Origin: Maridesulfovibrio sp.
Lineage (GTDB): Bacteria; Desulfobacterota; Desulfovibrionia; Desulfovibrionales; Desulfovibrionaceae
Direction: 5' to 3'
Length of the DNA: 64,000 bases
Assembly: GCF_963667685.1 (NCBI RefSeq)
Contig: NZ_OY763932.1
Location: 248,001 to 312,000 of the forward strand
Shown here: positions 1 to 9,310 of the stretch, in pieces
Layout of the letters: each line of letters begins with the position of its first letter
How positions within the stretch are numbered: position 1 is the first letter of the stretch
Program-made: the position numbers and the translations under genes
Notes under the pieces: generated by a model
Database searches by the model: none
Told to the model about the DNA's origin: nothing
The model's input: the letters and a program-made list of their open reading frames with translations, nothing else

Positions 1-883
1 GCAACTCCCCATCCAGCATAACAAGAGCGGGGCAATGTCCAGCACTCATATACTGCATAACACCTTTATTAAAATCAATATCAGCTGCAAACAAAGTTAC
101 AAAATAGCTGTCTTTACCGATAAGATCCAAAAGATGTGAGTTAATCTGGTTCAAACTTGCGGAAAGAGCGTTATGGTTGGCCCCGTCAGCCTTAAACAGC
201 GTGCGCACAATAGCCATAATAAATGCCGATTGCGGTCCATGACCCGAGACATCAGCCATTATTACCCTGACTACACCGTCCTCCAAGCCGAAAACATCAT
301 AATAGTCCCCACTGGCCCGTCCGGAAGGGCGGTACATACTCTTGATTTCCAGACCATCAATAACGGGAACTACAGTTGGCAGCAGTTTATCCTGCAACCT
401 TGCAACCAATTTAACCTCATCATCTATAATATCATATGCTTTCTGCAAACTGGTATTGGCTGCCTGCAACTGTCTGGTAAGCATAACCTGCCTGATGGCA
501 ACACCAACTCTGGCTTTAAGTTCAACCACGTGAAATGGTTTGGTCAGATAATCATTCGCTCCGCTGTTTAAAGCACGTGCTTTTATTTCCTGTTCATCCT
601 CTCCGGTAAGAACAATAATGATGACTTCCTGATCACCTATTACATTGCGAACCTTATCGATAACAGCAAAGCCGTCCATGCCCGGCATAAGGAGGTCAAG
701 CAGAATCACGCAAGGTTTGATCTTCATGTATTGCGTAATACATTCAACACCATCTGCGGCAGTTTCTACATCATACTCGCCTTCCAGAACACGGGTCAAA
801 AAATTCCGCATAGTAGCTGAATCATCAACTACAAGAATTTTAGGAATCTCTTCGTCCGCCTGAACAAGGACACTTTCACTCAC
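1..883 (-). CDS. Response regulator with PP2C/SpoIIE-type phosphatase output (3' end outside window)
   Basis: Partial gene running off the left edge. Translated from the reverse strand it starts with GTG at 883, preceded by a GGAGG motif at a good distance. The N-terminus is a receiver domain (KILVVDDS, then LLDLLMPGMDG with the phospho-Asp, then LTKPFH). A linker follows, then an RsbU/SpoIIE-like Ser/Thr phosphatase domain with PSGRASGDYYDVF and ADVSGHGPQSA, whose acidic residues bind metal. Proteins of this plan turn phosphorelay input into dephosphorylation of an anti-sigma-antagonist. The partner is not visible here. The 75-residue gene upstream on the same strand, 108 bp away, may be its operon mate. 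Confidence 0.9.
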   Translation of the reverse strand, partial: MSESVLVQADEEIPKILVVDDSATMRNFLTRVLEGEYDVETAADGVECITQYMKIKPCVILLDLLMPGMDGFAVIDKVRNVIGDQEVIIIVLTGEDEQEIKARALNSGANDYLTKPFHVVELKARVGVAIRQVMLTRQLQAANTSLQKAYDIIDDEVKLVARLQDKLLPTVVPVIDGLEIKSMYRPSGRASGDYYDVFGLEDGVVRVIMADVSGHGPQSAFIMAIVRTLFKADGANHNALSASLNQINSHLLDLIGKDSYFVTLFAADIDFNKGVMQYMSAGHCPALVMLDGEL

Positions 884-991
884 CAAACACCTCCGAACCA
901 TTAATTGAAAACAAGATCTATAATAAACACACTACAGTAGAATGCTACCACAACTCAAGACGATTATGTAGTATAATCAGAGCCACAATTA

Positions 992-1219
992 TTATTCTGT
1001 AGAGCCTGTTTCCCCTCCTCCGGTGTTTGCACCTATCCCCCAGCAGACTTCTGCTGCGAAAGAGGATTTTCCACCAAGTAGTTTCGCTAAATATGCCAAT
1101 CCACATAAATTAACGCTCTTTCCTTCGGAAGCATGGCATTCCAATGAATCACTGATAAAAATCAGTGCATCTGAAATATTATTCATTTCATCAACAACGT
1201 ATTCAAAAGATTCACTCAT
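992..1219 (-). CDS. Small hypothetical protein, 75 aa
   Basis: I do not recognise this family. The ATG at 1219 has GAGGA about seven bases upstream and is preferred to the TTG five codons earlier. The product begins MSESFEYVVDEMNN, is predicted helical, acidic in the first half, and ends in a Gly-rich, probably flexible tail (TGGGETGSTE). It has no signal peptide and no clear membrane segment. It lies upstream of the response regulator-phosphatase on the same strand, so a partner or antagonist role is possible but only inferred. Confidence 0.6.
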   Translation of the reverse strand: MSESFEYVVDEMNNISDALIFISDSLECHASEGKSVNLCGLAYLAKLLGGKSSFAAEVCWGIGANTGGGETGSTE

Positions 1220-1728
1220 ATATATTCCTCGCAAGCACTTTTATAAATTTAAACTCGTAATACACGTATAAATATATTCTAAAATCTATTCTGTCTACAC
1301 AATTATGAATTTTTCTCAATAGATTAGCCTATTTGCATGTCAAATTACATTTTAATATTTTAAAAAGTTTTACCAAAGCTCAAACATATATAATTTATAT
1401 CTATAATATTCTTACACACCAACAAAAATAACCATTAAAATTGACAATAAAATCAATTAATCAATACAGAATGAAAAAAATAACAACAACTAATGAACAT
1501 ACCACATAAAAATAGAAGTAAAATAAAACAAAAATGATATTGAATACAGATAAAACAAAAACTTAAAGAACAATACAAATACCATACTAGCCATGGGCAT
1601 CACTCATATGGTTTTTCAGTAGCCATAAAAATAAAAGCCGACGCATTTTTAAAATGCATCGGCTTAATCACGATAATATATTTTGAGAGTGGTAACCCGC
1701 ACAATTACCTATTTCAGATATCTACACT
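1220..1728. other. AT-rich intergenic region
   Basis: About 500 bases, very AT-rich, with no reading frame that has an SD site. The only structure I see is the minus-strand terminator at 1637-1663. A TTGACA at 1441-1446 exists but has no gene to serve on the plus strand. Confidence 0.6.
1637..1663 (-). terminator. Rho-independent terminator after the ThiF-like gene
   Basis: A ten-base-pair hairpin (GCCGACGCAT / ATGCATCGGC, one G-T pair) is followed on the minus strand by a T-rich run. It sits about 65 bp past the stop of the ThiF-family gene. Confidence 0.75.
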
Positions 1729-2571
1729 TTAAATACTCACAACATCAAAGTACATTTTATTCAAATCGAACATCATGGCCTTATCTTTTAGACCGGCCTC
1801 TTTCCCGCTGAGTATCTTCAAAATCTCTCCGGATTGCATCCCTACAGCGGTCAATATCGCTGGAGCCTGAGTCCCCACCTCTTCTTCCAGTCCTTCACTT
1901 GATCCAAAAAAGTCAAAGGGTGAATTTCCGCCCGGAAACACAGTCGACACGACTCCCGCCCAGCCTGCAACAGACGCCGTAACCATAGGAATTTTCCTCT
2001 TCCCGGCAGCATTTTTCAACTTAATTCGATAAGTAAGCCCACCTAGACAGTCGGCAACAAGGTCCACGCCCGAGAGAAAAGACTCAAAATCTTCTTTAAT
2101 ATAATGAGAACGGACATCAAGAAACACGGCTGGATTTACTTCACGAACCATCTCAAAAGCGGCTTCGCTTTTTTTGCTGCACAAAGAATTTTCTGAAGCA
2201 AGCCGCTGCCTGTTTAAATTGGAAGGTTCAAAACTGTCACCATCACAAGCAATAATATGACCGACTCCGGCTCGGACAAGAGATTCAAGTAGGTGTCCGC
2301 CTAGGCCTCCGAGACCTATCAAGGCTATTTTTGAAAAAAAGAGACGCCGCTGTTCTTCTGCACTAAAGGTCGATAAATTACGTATATAACGCTCAGGGAC
2401 AGCCCCATAAGAAAAAACTTCCTGTTCTACGCGGTGCAGATCCAATCCAAATTCACGTGAAATTTCCCTCGTAACTGAATGAGGAGCTATCAACACATCT
2501 TCACCGGAAGCGTAGCTTTTCACAACGCACCGCCCATCAAGAATATCTATGACTTTAACGTCAACATTCAT
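1729..2571 (-). CDS. ThiF/MoeB/HesA-family E1-like adenylyltransferase
   Basis: Proteins of this family adenylate the C-terminal glycine of ubiquitin-like sulfur carriers (ThiS, MoaD). The ATP-binding Rossmann motif GLGGLGG is at residues 86-92 with Asp110 following the second strand, then NLNRQ at 118-122. The start at 2571 is chosen for the GGGGG motif just upstream; a longer frame begins 14 codons earlier. The 280-residue length fits. About 80 residues precede the nucleotide fold, longer than in minimal ThiF. No CxxC pair is present, so the structural zinc site of MoeB/ThiF is absent. It stands alone with its own terminator, divergent from cysQ. A MoaD/ThiS-like carrier lies 43 kb away in this window. 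The substrate is unknown. Confidence 0.8.
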   Translation of the reverse strand: MNVDVKVIDILDGRCVVKSYASGEDVLIAPHSVTREISREFGLDLHRVEQEVFSYGAVPERYIRNLSTFSAEEQRRLFFSKIALIGLGGLGGHLLESLVRAGVGHIIACDGDSFEPSNLNRQRLASENSLCSKKSEAAFEMVREVNPAVFLDVRSHYIKEDFESFLSGVDLVADCLGGLTYRIKLKNAAGKRKIPMVTASVAGWAGVVSTVFPGGNSPFDFFGSSEGLEEEVGTQAPAILTAVGMQSGEILKILSGKEAGLKDKAMMFDLNKMYFDVVSI

Positions 2572-2687
2572 ACACAGCCCCCTTATAAAGTACGACAATA
2601 AACTCACAGGCAATTCAAGTCAAAATCAGTAACAAACAAGTGCAGGAAAAGGTGACACAGAATCAAAGGTCTGCTACTTCTTTGCGC

Positions 2688-3443
2688 ATGAAGCAAATGA
2701 TTAAGGAACTATCAAATATCGCCCGCAAAGCCGGAGCCGCCATCATGGAAGTCCGCCGCAAGGGGTTTGATGTCTATAACAAAGACGATAAATCTCCGGT
2801 AACAGCAGCGGATATTGCATCTAATAAAATTATAACAGAGCACCTGGCTAAACTTTACCCCGAGATTCCTGTCCTTTCCGAGGAAGGCATTAAGATTCCT
2901 TACGATGAAAGGAAATATTGGAAAGAATTTTTCCTTGTGGACCCTTTGGACGGAACTAAAGAATTCATCAAGGACAATGGCGAATTCTGCGTATGCATTG
3001 CCTTTATGCGTAATAACCGCCCGGTGCTGGGTGTTGTTTATGCACCTACGCAGGACGCTCTTTATAGCGGAAGCATTGAAACAGGGGCCAAAGTTAGCAA
3101 AAATGGGAAAAAATCGGTATCAATTTCTACGGTTCCCCCGGTTGAAGGCGAAGGGCAAATTATTGTCGGAAGCAGATCGCATCCATCCCCCAAACTGGAA
3201 GAGTACCTGAGTGATATCAATGTTGCACAAATGAAACCGGCTGGTAGTGCCATAAAATTCTGTCTTGTCGCTGAAGGAAAAGCCCACTTGTACCCGCGCT
3301 TCAATCCTACCATGGAATGGGACACTGCTGCAGGACAGGCCATATTGGAGGCTGCCGGCGGAACCATGCGCGGACTCGACGGGGAAGAATTCCCGTACAA
3401 TAAAAAGAATCTTAGAAACGACGGCTTTATTGTCAAAGCCTGA
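2688..3443 (+). CDS. cysQ: 3'(2'),5'-bisphosphate nucleotidase CysQ (inositol-monophosphatase family)
   Basis: Hydrolyses 3'-phosphoadenosine 5'-phosphate to AMP and phosphate, clearing a by-product of sulfur and CoA-type metabolism. The Mg/Li-sensitive phosphatase motifs are all present: SEEG near residue 65, DPLDGTKEF at 85-93, GSAIK at 186-190 and EWDTAAGQAI near 210 (metal Asp212). The 251-residue length matches the family. The start is uncertain: ATG at 2688 fits homologous N-termini, but in-frame GTG at 2640 and ATG at 2697 are alternatives and none has a strong SD. The gene is divergent from the ThiF-like gene and 14 bp upstream of a small lipoprotein. Confidence 0.9.
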   Translation: MKQMIKELSNIARKAGAAIMEVRRKGFDVYNKDDKSPVTAADIASNKIITEHLAKLYPEIPVLSEEGIKIPYDERKYWKEFFLVDPLDGTKEFIKDNGEFCVCIAFMRNNRPVLGVVYAPTQDALYSGSIETGAKVSKNGKKSVSISTVPPVEGEGQIIVGSRSHPSPKLEEYLSDINVAQMKPAGSAIKFCLVAEGKAHLYPRFNPTMEWDTAAGQAILEAAGGTMRGLDGEEFPYNKKNLRNDGFIVKA

Positions 3444-3457
3444 TTAAGGATTTAAAT

Positions 3458-3721
3458 ATGCGTTACTTTGTACTTATTGCATTACTGCTTCTGGGCGGGT
3501 GCACTTCATGGCAGAACCCCACTCTTGATCTTTCTGTAAACAGAAGTGAACGCTTCAAAATGGACCGAAACCAGTGCCGCAAAAGATCACAAAATCAAAC
3601 CCACGCAGCGCCGGACAATGATCTACCGAAAAGGACCTACAGCCAGAATCAGAATTTGTATGTCAACGAGAGTAAAGCCTTTCAGCGTTGCATGAGCGCC
3701 AAGGGTTGGATAAAAAAATAA
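3458..3721 (+). CDS. Small predicted lipoprotein, 87 aa
   Basis: Starts 14 bp after cysQ with AAGGA upstream. The N-terminus is a short lipoprotein signal with lipobox LLGGC (Cys15), so it should be membrane-anchored on the periplasmic side. The mature part is polar and basic, rich in Asn, Gln, Arg and Lys, with Cys residues (RNQCRKR and FQRCMSAKGW) that could form a disulfide. The C-terminal CMSAKGW pattern resembles small lipoproteins of proteobacteria, but I cannot assign a function. Probably cotranscribed with cysQ. Confidence 0.75.
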   Translation: MRYFVLIALLLLGGCTSWQNPTLDLSVNRSERFKMDRNQCRKRSQNQTHAAPDNDLPKRTYSQNQNLYVNESKAFQRCMSAKGWIKK

Positions 3722-3740
3722 ATATATTGTTTTCCCCAAA

Positions 3741-3778
3741 AAAAGTCCGTCTTTGTTTTTAAAGACGGACTTTTTTTT
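3741..3778. terminator. Bidirectional terminator
   Basis: Hairpin AGTCCGTCTTT / AAAGACGGACT, with an A-run on the left and a T-run of eight on the right. It can end both the cysQ-lipoprotein transcript and the convergent twin-ATPase gene, whose stop codon lies within the T-run end. Confidence 0.9.
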
Positions 3779-5261
3779 AATCACGAAGCTGGAAATAGTC
3801 TTGTTTTGGTCCCCGGAAAGACACCCTGCCATCATCTATTTCAAGGACATGGGAAATCGATGGGATAAGCTCTTCACGGTGGTGGGTAACATACACCATA
3901 GCCACTCCGGCTTTGGCCAGCAGCTCCAGCAGCTGAAAAATCTCATGACGCGATTCCTCATCCACCCCGGCCAGCGGTTCATCAAGGAGAAGCACGTCCG
4001 GCCCGGAGATCAGCGCACGTGCAATAAATGCCTTGCGCAACTGACCGTAAGATACCTGCTCCATGGGTCTTTCCGCCAGATCTTCAATCCCGAAAAAACG
4101 CAGCCATTCCCAGGTTTTTTCCCGCATTTCATCTGAAATCTCGGCCAAAATACCTGCCGAGGCGAAAAAACCGGAAATAACTACGTCAAAAATCGGAATA
4201 GGCTTTCCGACCGCTTCACCGAATGATGCCTGCATTGATGCGGAAACCATCCCCATACGCCCCCGAACGGAACGGAGATTAGAACCGCGTTCCGGCAGAC
4301 GTTCCATCTCTTCTTCAGCAGCATAAGCCGCGGCATCACCATAGAGTAGACGAAGCAGTGTTGATTTCCCGGCACCATTATGTCCCATCACGGCCCAGTT
4401 TTCTCCACCCGACATATGCCAGTCGATGTTATGCAGCACGGTTTTACCCAGAAAAACAACACTGGCATCAGCAAGACGGAACAAGGTGCGACCCGGCTCT
4501 ATACTGTTCACTTCCGGCAGAGTTCGCTTAAATTCTTTAGGGCTGGAGCAAGCGATATCCTGCCCTTGGCCGTTCTGACAGCGGTCAATTTTACCGTCGC
4601 GTATATAGAGAGTTTTATTTATGCAGGAAGGAAGCTCCTCCTTACGGTGCGCAGAACAAATAATCGTAGTTCCATTGGCAGCAGCAGTATCGATTGCCCG
4701 TACAATTTGTTCACGGGACTGCTGATCTACCCCTTCAAGAAATTCATCAAGAATAAGAATTTCCGGTTCAGCCAGAAGTGCTCGGGCTATAAGAATCTTG
4801 CGTCCTTCACCACGGGACATCTTGACCATACTCCTCTTGGCAAGATCGAGCATGCCTAAACTTTCCATAAAATCACGAACCGGCTCATATTCTCCTTCAT
4901 CTGCAAGGCGATAGAGAAAAGGAGTATTGTCTTTCCCGGCAAGTACAACCTCTTCACCGGTAACATCCCATGCCAGCTTTTCAAATATATCCTGATGCTC
5001 CGGGGAAATCATACGGTAACGCTCAAGAGGTTCCAGCGGACTGCAGGTAACTTCATTCTCCACACTGAATTCACGGGTGGTGTCATCATCCGGCCAAACT
5101 TCCCCGGCAAGAATCATCATTAAAGTTGTTTTGCCTGCACCGTTAGGTCCCAGAACAGCCCAATGCTCACCCTTGCGGATATCCCAGTCTATTCCTTCAA
5201 GAACAGGCCCCCTGTCCAGTGTGAGAGAAAGATCCTTCATGGAAACCAACTTCGCGTTCAT
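3777..5261 (-). CDS. modF: Twin-domain ABC ATPase, ModF-like
   Basis: A 494-residue protein with two complete ABC ATPase units and no membrane segments, the same size as E. coli ModF. Unit 1 has Walker A GPNGAGKTT at 38-46, signature MSRGEGRK and Walker B ILILDE. Unit 2 has Walker A GHNGAGKST near 293, signature VSYGQLRK and LLLDEPLAG. The signature serines are preserved but the usual LSGGQ is altered in both, as is common in the ModF/PhrA group. The role of ModF is not firmly known; an association with molybdate transport is by family name only. No mod transport genes are adjacent. The gene is convergent with the cysQ operon. Confidence 0.8.
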   Translation of the reverse strand: MNAKLVSMKDLSLTLDRGPVLEGIDWDIRKGEHWAVLGPNGAGKTTLMMILAGEVWPDDDTTREFSVENEVTCSPLEPLERYRMISPEHQDIFEKLAWDVTGEEVVLAGKDNTPFLYRLADEGEYEPVRDFMESLGMLDLAKRSMVKMSRGEGRKILIARALLAEPEILILDEFLEGVDQQSREQIVRAIDTAAANGTTIICSAHRKEELPSCINKTLYIRDGKIDRCQNGQGQDIACSSPKEFKRTLPEVNSIEPGRTLFRLADASVVFLGKTVLHNIDWHMSGGENWAVMGHNGAGKSTLLRLLYGDAAAYAAEEEMERLPERGSNLRSVRGRMGMVSASMQASFGEAVGKPIPIFDVVISGFFASAGILAEISDEMREKTWEWLRFFGIEDLAERPMEQVSYGQLRKAFIARALISGPDVLLLDEPLAGVDEESRHEIFQLLELLAKAGVAMVYVTHHREELIPSISHVLEIDDGRVSFRGPKQDYFQLRD

Positions 5262-5495
5262 TGTAACCCCGCTTTATGAAGAGCTTAAACTTCTAAAATA
5301 TAAACCAATATTAGTAATCAGGGCTAATCTTCTACTATTTAAAAACACCAAGCGCAAGTCGTCCGGACCATAAAGATTTCAGGGTGCGGCAAGCAATAAT
5401 GCAGCGGTCAAAATGCAATTAAAGCATAGCTGGTTGATATATTTCCCATTTGTTTTTAGTGTAAATAAAATAATTTAATAATCAGGCAGGGCCCC

Positions 5496-6992
5496 ATGTA
5501 TAAACCTTCCGGCCGAACTATCCTCTTTTTTTGCGCAGCACTGTTCATGGTCTGCGCTGCGCTGCTACCAACGGATCTAATCTGGGCAGCTGATATCAAA
5601 ATCCCTGAATACATAGACAGGATTAATAATCCATATATCTTACCGGATGGAAACGGGCCCGGTTTTTTCAAATGTGCCATAATCGGTATGGTAACCGGAA
5701 TGCTGAGTGCCGCAATCGGGGCAGGCGGCGGCCTGCTGGTTGTCCCGGCATTAATGACCGCCGGAGTAAGCGGAATATACGCCGTAGGCTCAGAGATGTT
5801 TCGCATGTTTATTTTCAGCACTATTGAGAGCGTTCGCATGGGGATCAACCGGCGAATCAAGTATGTACTGGCTCTGATAATGAGTATGGGAACTCTCCTA
5901 GGCGGATTAGGCGGATATGCCCTCAACAATATGATCTTTATTGCTGATCCTGCGGGAAACGACATTTTTATTTCTTCCATTATCGCCTTATGGTTGATCA
6001 TCTATGCTTTCATCATAATCCCAGATTTCCGGGCCGATGCACATAAATACGCGCTGGAATTACTTCGCAAAGAAAAGGAAAAACAAAGCAAATCTGAAGC
6101 CGTAAGTACCGCGCCAAATCCTCCAGCAAAACAGCAAAAGGATAAAAATGGAGACAGCAGACAAGCCGAAGGCGAAGTCAAAAGTGAAGCTGCCAAAGAA
6201 AAAGGGAATGATCCCGAAGCTAAAGAACATAATCCGAACACCAGTCAGGAACCGCAATTTGAAGACGAGTTATACCCTGATGAGGAGCCATGGGAGATAG
6301 CCCGCAGTCTGCGCAGAATAAAACTGCCTCCGTATATGGAATTTCCCTCGACTTTAAAAAACGGGGAAGGAGAGGAACTGGAACCGGCTGATTTGAAACG
6401 TAATGCCGAAGCCCCTACCCTCGGTGAGGTAGAACAGGACAAGCAGGAACGTATCCCGGTCATCCCAATTTTTTTGATAACCATAGTTGGCGGTTTTTTC
6501 ATGTCAATTACCGGTTCCGGCGGTGTGATACTTACTTTTACGCTCATGACAAAAGCGTTTGCCTGCGTGGCCGCTCTGGTGGCAGGAACAGACTTGGCGC
6601 GCCTTGCTATATCGTCTGGCGGGTTAACTCTGGGAGCCTATGGCCTGAACGGTTTCATCAACATCTACTGCATAACCGGTTTGGTCTTCGGTACAATCAG
6701 CGGATTGCATTTAGGCAGCAAGGGGCTGAAACATATTCTGCCGTACAGGGTCAAAGGGTTGGTATCACTCTTGGTCATCTCGGTGATCATTAACCGCCTG
6801 CTGGCTTTACCTGCTCTGCTGCGCAAGGCAGGAGCGGATATTTATCCGGGGCTGGTCGCCACCCTTGACTCCGGCGGTTCTTATATCCTTTTGATCGGCG
6901 CGCTGATTTTCGGGGGCTGGATTATTTTTGCATTTCTTAGCGGGGTATATAACTCGCTGCAACCAGTTAAAGAAAAAGGAGCGGACAAATGA
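5496..6992 (+). CDS. TauE/SafE (TSUP) family anion exporter with a long hydrophilic insert
   Basis: Members move sulfite, sulfonates or other organic anions across the inner membrane. The two repeat halves are at about residues 45-175 (MLSAAIGAGGGLLVVPAL) and 310-490 (MSITGSGGVILTFTLM), each with the Gly-rich family signature. Between them lies a charged insert of about 135 residues (roughly 178-310), rich in Lys, Glu and Pro. The N-terminus carries a signal or first membrane segment ending near VWAA-like residues. GCAGGG precedes the ATG. It overlaps the next gene by four bases (ATGA), so the two are translationally coupled. In a sulfate reducer sulfite handling is a plausible job, but the substrate is not shown by sequence. 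Confidence 0.85.
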   Translation: MYKPSGRTILFFCAALFMVCAALLPTDLIWAADIKIPEYIDRINNPYILPDGNGPGFFKCAIIGMVTGMLSAAIGAGGGLLVVPALMTAGVSGIYAVGSEMFRMFIFSTIESVRMGINRRIKYVLALIMSMGTLLGGLGGYALNNMIFIADPAGNDIFISSIIALWLIIYAFIIIPDFRADAHKYALELLRKEKEKQSKSEAVSTAPNPPAKQQKDKNGDSRQAEGEVKSEAAKEKGNDPEAKEHNPNTSQEPQFEDELYPDEEPWEIARSLRRIKLPPYMEFPSTLKNGEGEELEPADLKRNAEAPTLGEVEQDKQERIPVIPIFLITIVGGFFMSITGSGGVILTFTLMTKAFACVAALVAGTDLARLAISSGGLTLGAYGLNGFINIYCITGLVFGTISGLHLGSKGLKHILPYRVKGLVSLLVISVIINRLLALPALLRKAGADIYPGLVATLDSGGSYILLIGALIFGGWIIFAFLSGVYNSLQPVKEKGADK

Positions 6993-8344
6993 TCTACTCC
7001 TCAAAGACACTTCTTCTTTCTGCTGTTCTTCTGGCGTCCAGTTTATTAATTGTCGGACTTATGCACATACATATTTTCAACGGTGCAGACGGCTTCGAAA
7101 TTATGGAAAGTTCATTCAATTCACTGCGAAAAGGAGTGAAACCACCATTTAAAAAAATAGAAGACGAAAACAAAGTCAATCTCGGCAAGAATATCAATAT
7201 AACCCTTGGTTTCCGCGACAACACCGAGGCAAGAATAGTAACCATGATGTTTTTGCGCAACAAGCTGACCGTAACCCCAAAGGGTCGCACAATTAATATT
7301 CAGGGAGATCTAGGCTACACGCTGAAATTTTTCATGAACGATATTTACCTTCTTTATATGAATAGATTTAAAGAGCTGGAAGCCAGATATTCCATATCCC
7401 CAATATCATCCATGTATTTCCTGAACCGTATCCTGCAAAAAATGGCCATAGCAATGGCTAAGCAAAATATGGATGAACAGGAAAAACTAATCGTGAAAAT
7501 CCGTGAAAAACTGCTTGTCCCAGCATATAATTTACGCGAAGCCTTGCCGGTAAGTGAGACTTCCGGTTTTTTGTCCATTACATTGGGCACATTTGGCATC
7601 CTTATTTTCGCTATTCTATGGGATCTTTCAAACTTTCTCTTCTTCGGAACTCTGGCATCAGAAAATTTCATGAAATCCTTGCGTATTATGCTGGGCAGAC
7701 AGTTATCCGATGCTGATCTTAAGAAACTGGCCATCCGTAAAAAGAAGATGGCCAAAGCCATGCAGGACCGAAAACGGAAAGCTGAACAACAGAAAAAAGT
7801 CGAAGGCACAAAAACCAATAGAGAGGCATTGAGAAAACTGCCAGAACCAAAAATCAAATCCGAAAATGCTGCCACGACCAAGAAAAAAATTATCAAAAAG
7901 AAAAATGTTTATTCAGAAGGATCGGCAGGAGAACACGAAACACGAACTGATCCGGTGAAACCCGATGCACAACAACAGGAAAAAAACATAAAAAAGAAAC
8001 CTCCAATAAAACAAAAACTATTACAAAAAGAATCTGTAGACACGACTCCCAAAGCCAAGGTCCGGAAAACTGGAAATTCACCGACTCCGAGACATAAATC
8101 AGATGAGCAGAATAAAACTGCCGGTAAACCTGTGAAAAAAGTTACCGACAAAAAATCGGAAAAGTCCACTTCACAAACCCAAAACAAAAAAGTAACTACG
8201 CAGCAGGGGAGAAAAAAAGCTGCGGCCAAGCCAAAACCGGAATCAGGCAATAAGCCTGACAGGACTTCTCCACCGGCAGTTAAAAAGAAGCCGGTTAAGC
8301 CAAAACAGGCCGCTCAAAAAGGGATAAAACCAGATGAGCAATAA
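6989..8344 (+). CDS. Unrecognised membrane protein with a long lysine-rich tail
   Basis: A 451-residue protein of unknown family. Two hydrophobic segments are visible, about 7-26 and 193-220, bracketing a mixed extracytoplasmic-looking domain. From about 248 to the end the protein is low-complexity, dominated by Lys, Pro, Gln, Thr and Ala with repeated KKK and KPK clusters; it is surely disordered and strongly basic, and should face the cytoplasm if the two segments form a hairpin. The start overlaps the exporter stop and the end overlaps the DUF362 start by 11 bases, so the three genes form one operon. A nucleic-acid- or acidic-partner-binding role for the tail is only a guess. Confidence 0.75.
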   Translation: MIYSSKTLLLSAVLLASSLLIVGLMHIHIFNGADGFEIMESSFNSLRKGVKPPFKKIEDENKVNLGKNINITLGFRDNTEARIVTMMFLRNKLTVTPKGRTINIQGDLGYTLKFFMNDIYLLYMNRFKELEARYSISPISSMYFLNRILQKMAIAMAKQNMDEQEKLIVKIREKLLVPAYNLREALPVSETSGFLSITLGTFGILIFAILWDLSNFLFFGTLASENFMKSLRIMLGRQLSDADLKKLAIRKKKMAKAMQDRKRKAEQQKKVEGTKTNREALRKLPEPKIKSENAATTKKKIIKKKNVYSEGSAGEHETRTDPVKPDAQQQEKNIKKKPPIKQKLLQKESVDTTPKAKVRKTGNSPTPRHKSDEQNKTAGKPVKKVTDKKSEKSTSQTQNKKVTTQQGRKKAAAKPKPESGNKPDRTSPPAVKKKPVKPKQAAQKGIKPDEQ

Positions 8345-9266
8345 AAGCCCCAGAGTGCCTGTCGCTTTTTTTCGTATCCTTGAGTACGAATCCACCTTTA
8401 TGGATACAGCAGTGGCTATGATTCTTGAAGAGTGCGGCTTAAAAATCCCTATTGGGGCAAAGGTTCTGGTCAAGCCGAATCTGGTTTCTTCTAAAAATGC
8501 GCTGGCCTGCACCCATCCCAACGTAACCCTGTCCCTGTGCCGCTACCTCAAAGATTGCGGCGCACAGGTCACTGTAGCCGACTCTCCCGGATACGGAACA
8601 GCTGCTCAGGTCTCCAAAGCCATCGGCATGACGTCCGGGCTAAAAGAACTGGGACTTAAACCTAAAAGCCTTGGCCGTCCGGTTCAGCTCAAGCTATCGT
8701 TTGGCGAAACCATCGGAATTTCGCGCGATGCGCTTGAATCCGATATGATTATCAACGTGCCCAAGCTGAAGGCTCATGGACAATTCGTGGTCACCGGGGC
8801 AGTGAAAAATCTTTTCGGCACGGTCGTGGGATTTCGCAAAGCGTACGCCCACACACGTTTTGGCGAGACTCCCGGCTTGATGGAAAAAATGATCATTGAA
8901 GTTGCTAAATCAATGCCGCTGGCCTTCAACCTCATGGACGCAGTCTACCCCATGCATGAAACAGGTCCCATTAATGGCAAGCCATATTCCATGAACCTGC
9001 TGGCCGGTTCGCCAAACCCCTATGCCCTTGACACTGCCCTTTATATGCTGCTGGGATTGAGTCCCAAAAAAATTCTGATCTGGCAGGAAAGCGTACGGCA
9101 GAAAATTTTCGGCTACCACCCGGACCATATTGAATATGTAATCGAACCGCCGGATGATTTTGATACCACCGATTTCAAAATACCTGAAAAATTGAGCCCC
9201 ATGGAATTTGAGCCGGTCCGCTTTGTGAGAGGACGCATCAAAAGCTTGCTCAGCAGATTTATGTAA
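8334..9266 (+). CDS. DUF362 domain protein
   Basis: Contains the DUF362 hallmarks: VLVKPNLVS near residue 42, PGYGTA near 86, then NVPKLKAHGQFVVTGAVKN and LFGTVVGF at 140-165. The family often carries Fe-S clusters and is linked to ferredoxin-type proteins, but this 310-residue copy has no 4Fe-4S Cys motif, so it is the stand-alone form. Start ATG lies inside the previous coding sequence with an AAAAGGG motif upstream. Its place between the exporter pair and hypF suggests redox or cofactor work, but no reaction can be assigned. Confidence 0.8.
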   Translation: MSNKSPRVPVAFFRILEYESTFMDTAVAMILEECGLKIPIGAKVLVKPNLVSSKNALACTHPNVTLSLCRYLKDCGAQVTVADSPGYGTAAQVSKAIGMTSGLKELGLKPKSLGRPVQLKLSFGETIGISRDALESDMIINVPKLKAHGQFVVTGAVKNLFGTVVGFRKAYAHTRFGETPGLMEKMIIEVAKSMPLAFNLMDAVYPMHETGPINGKPYSMNLLAGSPNPYALDTALYMLLGLSPKKILIWQESVRQKIFGYHPDHIEYVIEPPDDFDTTDFKIPEKLSPMEFEPVRFVRGRIKSLLSRFM

Positions 9267-9310
9267 TTTTCCATTTCACGTAGATCCTCAAAAAAAGAGA
9301 TTCCCCACAG

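Noticed and set aside
173-571. 132-codon plus-strand frame
   Set aside because: It is antisense to the receiver-phosphatase gene, whose reverse-strand translation shows two intact domains; no SD and no protein-like content.
1441-1470. TTGACA followed by an AT-rich -10-like stretch
   Set aside because: It lies in a very AT-rich gap with no plus-strand gene within 1.2 kb; chance is likely.
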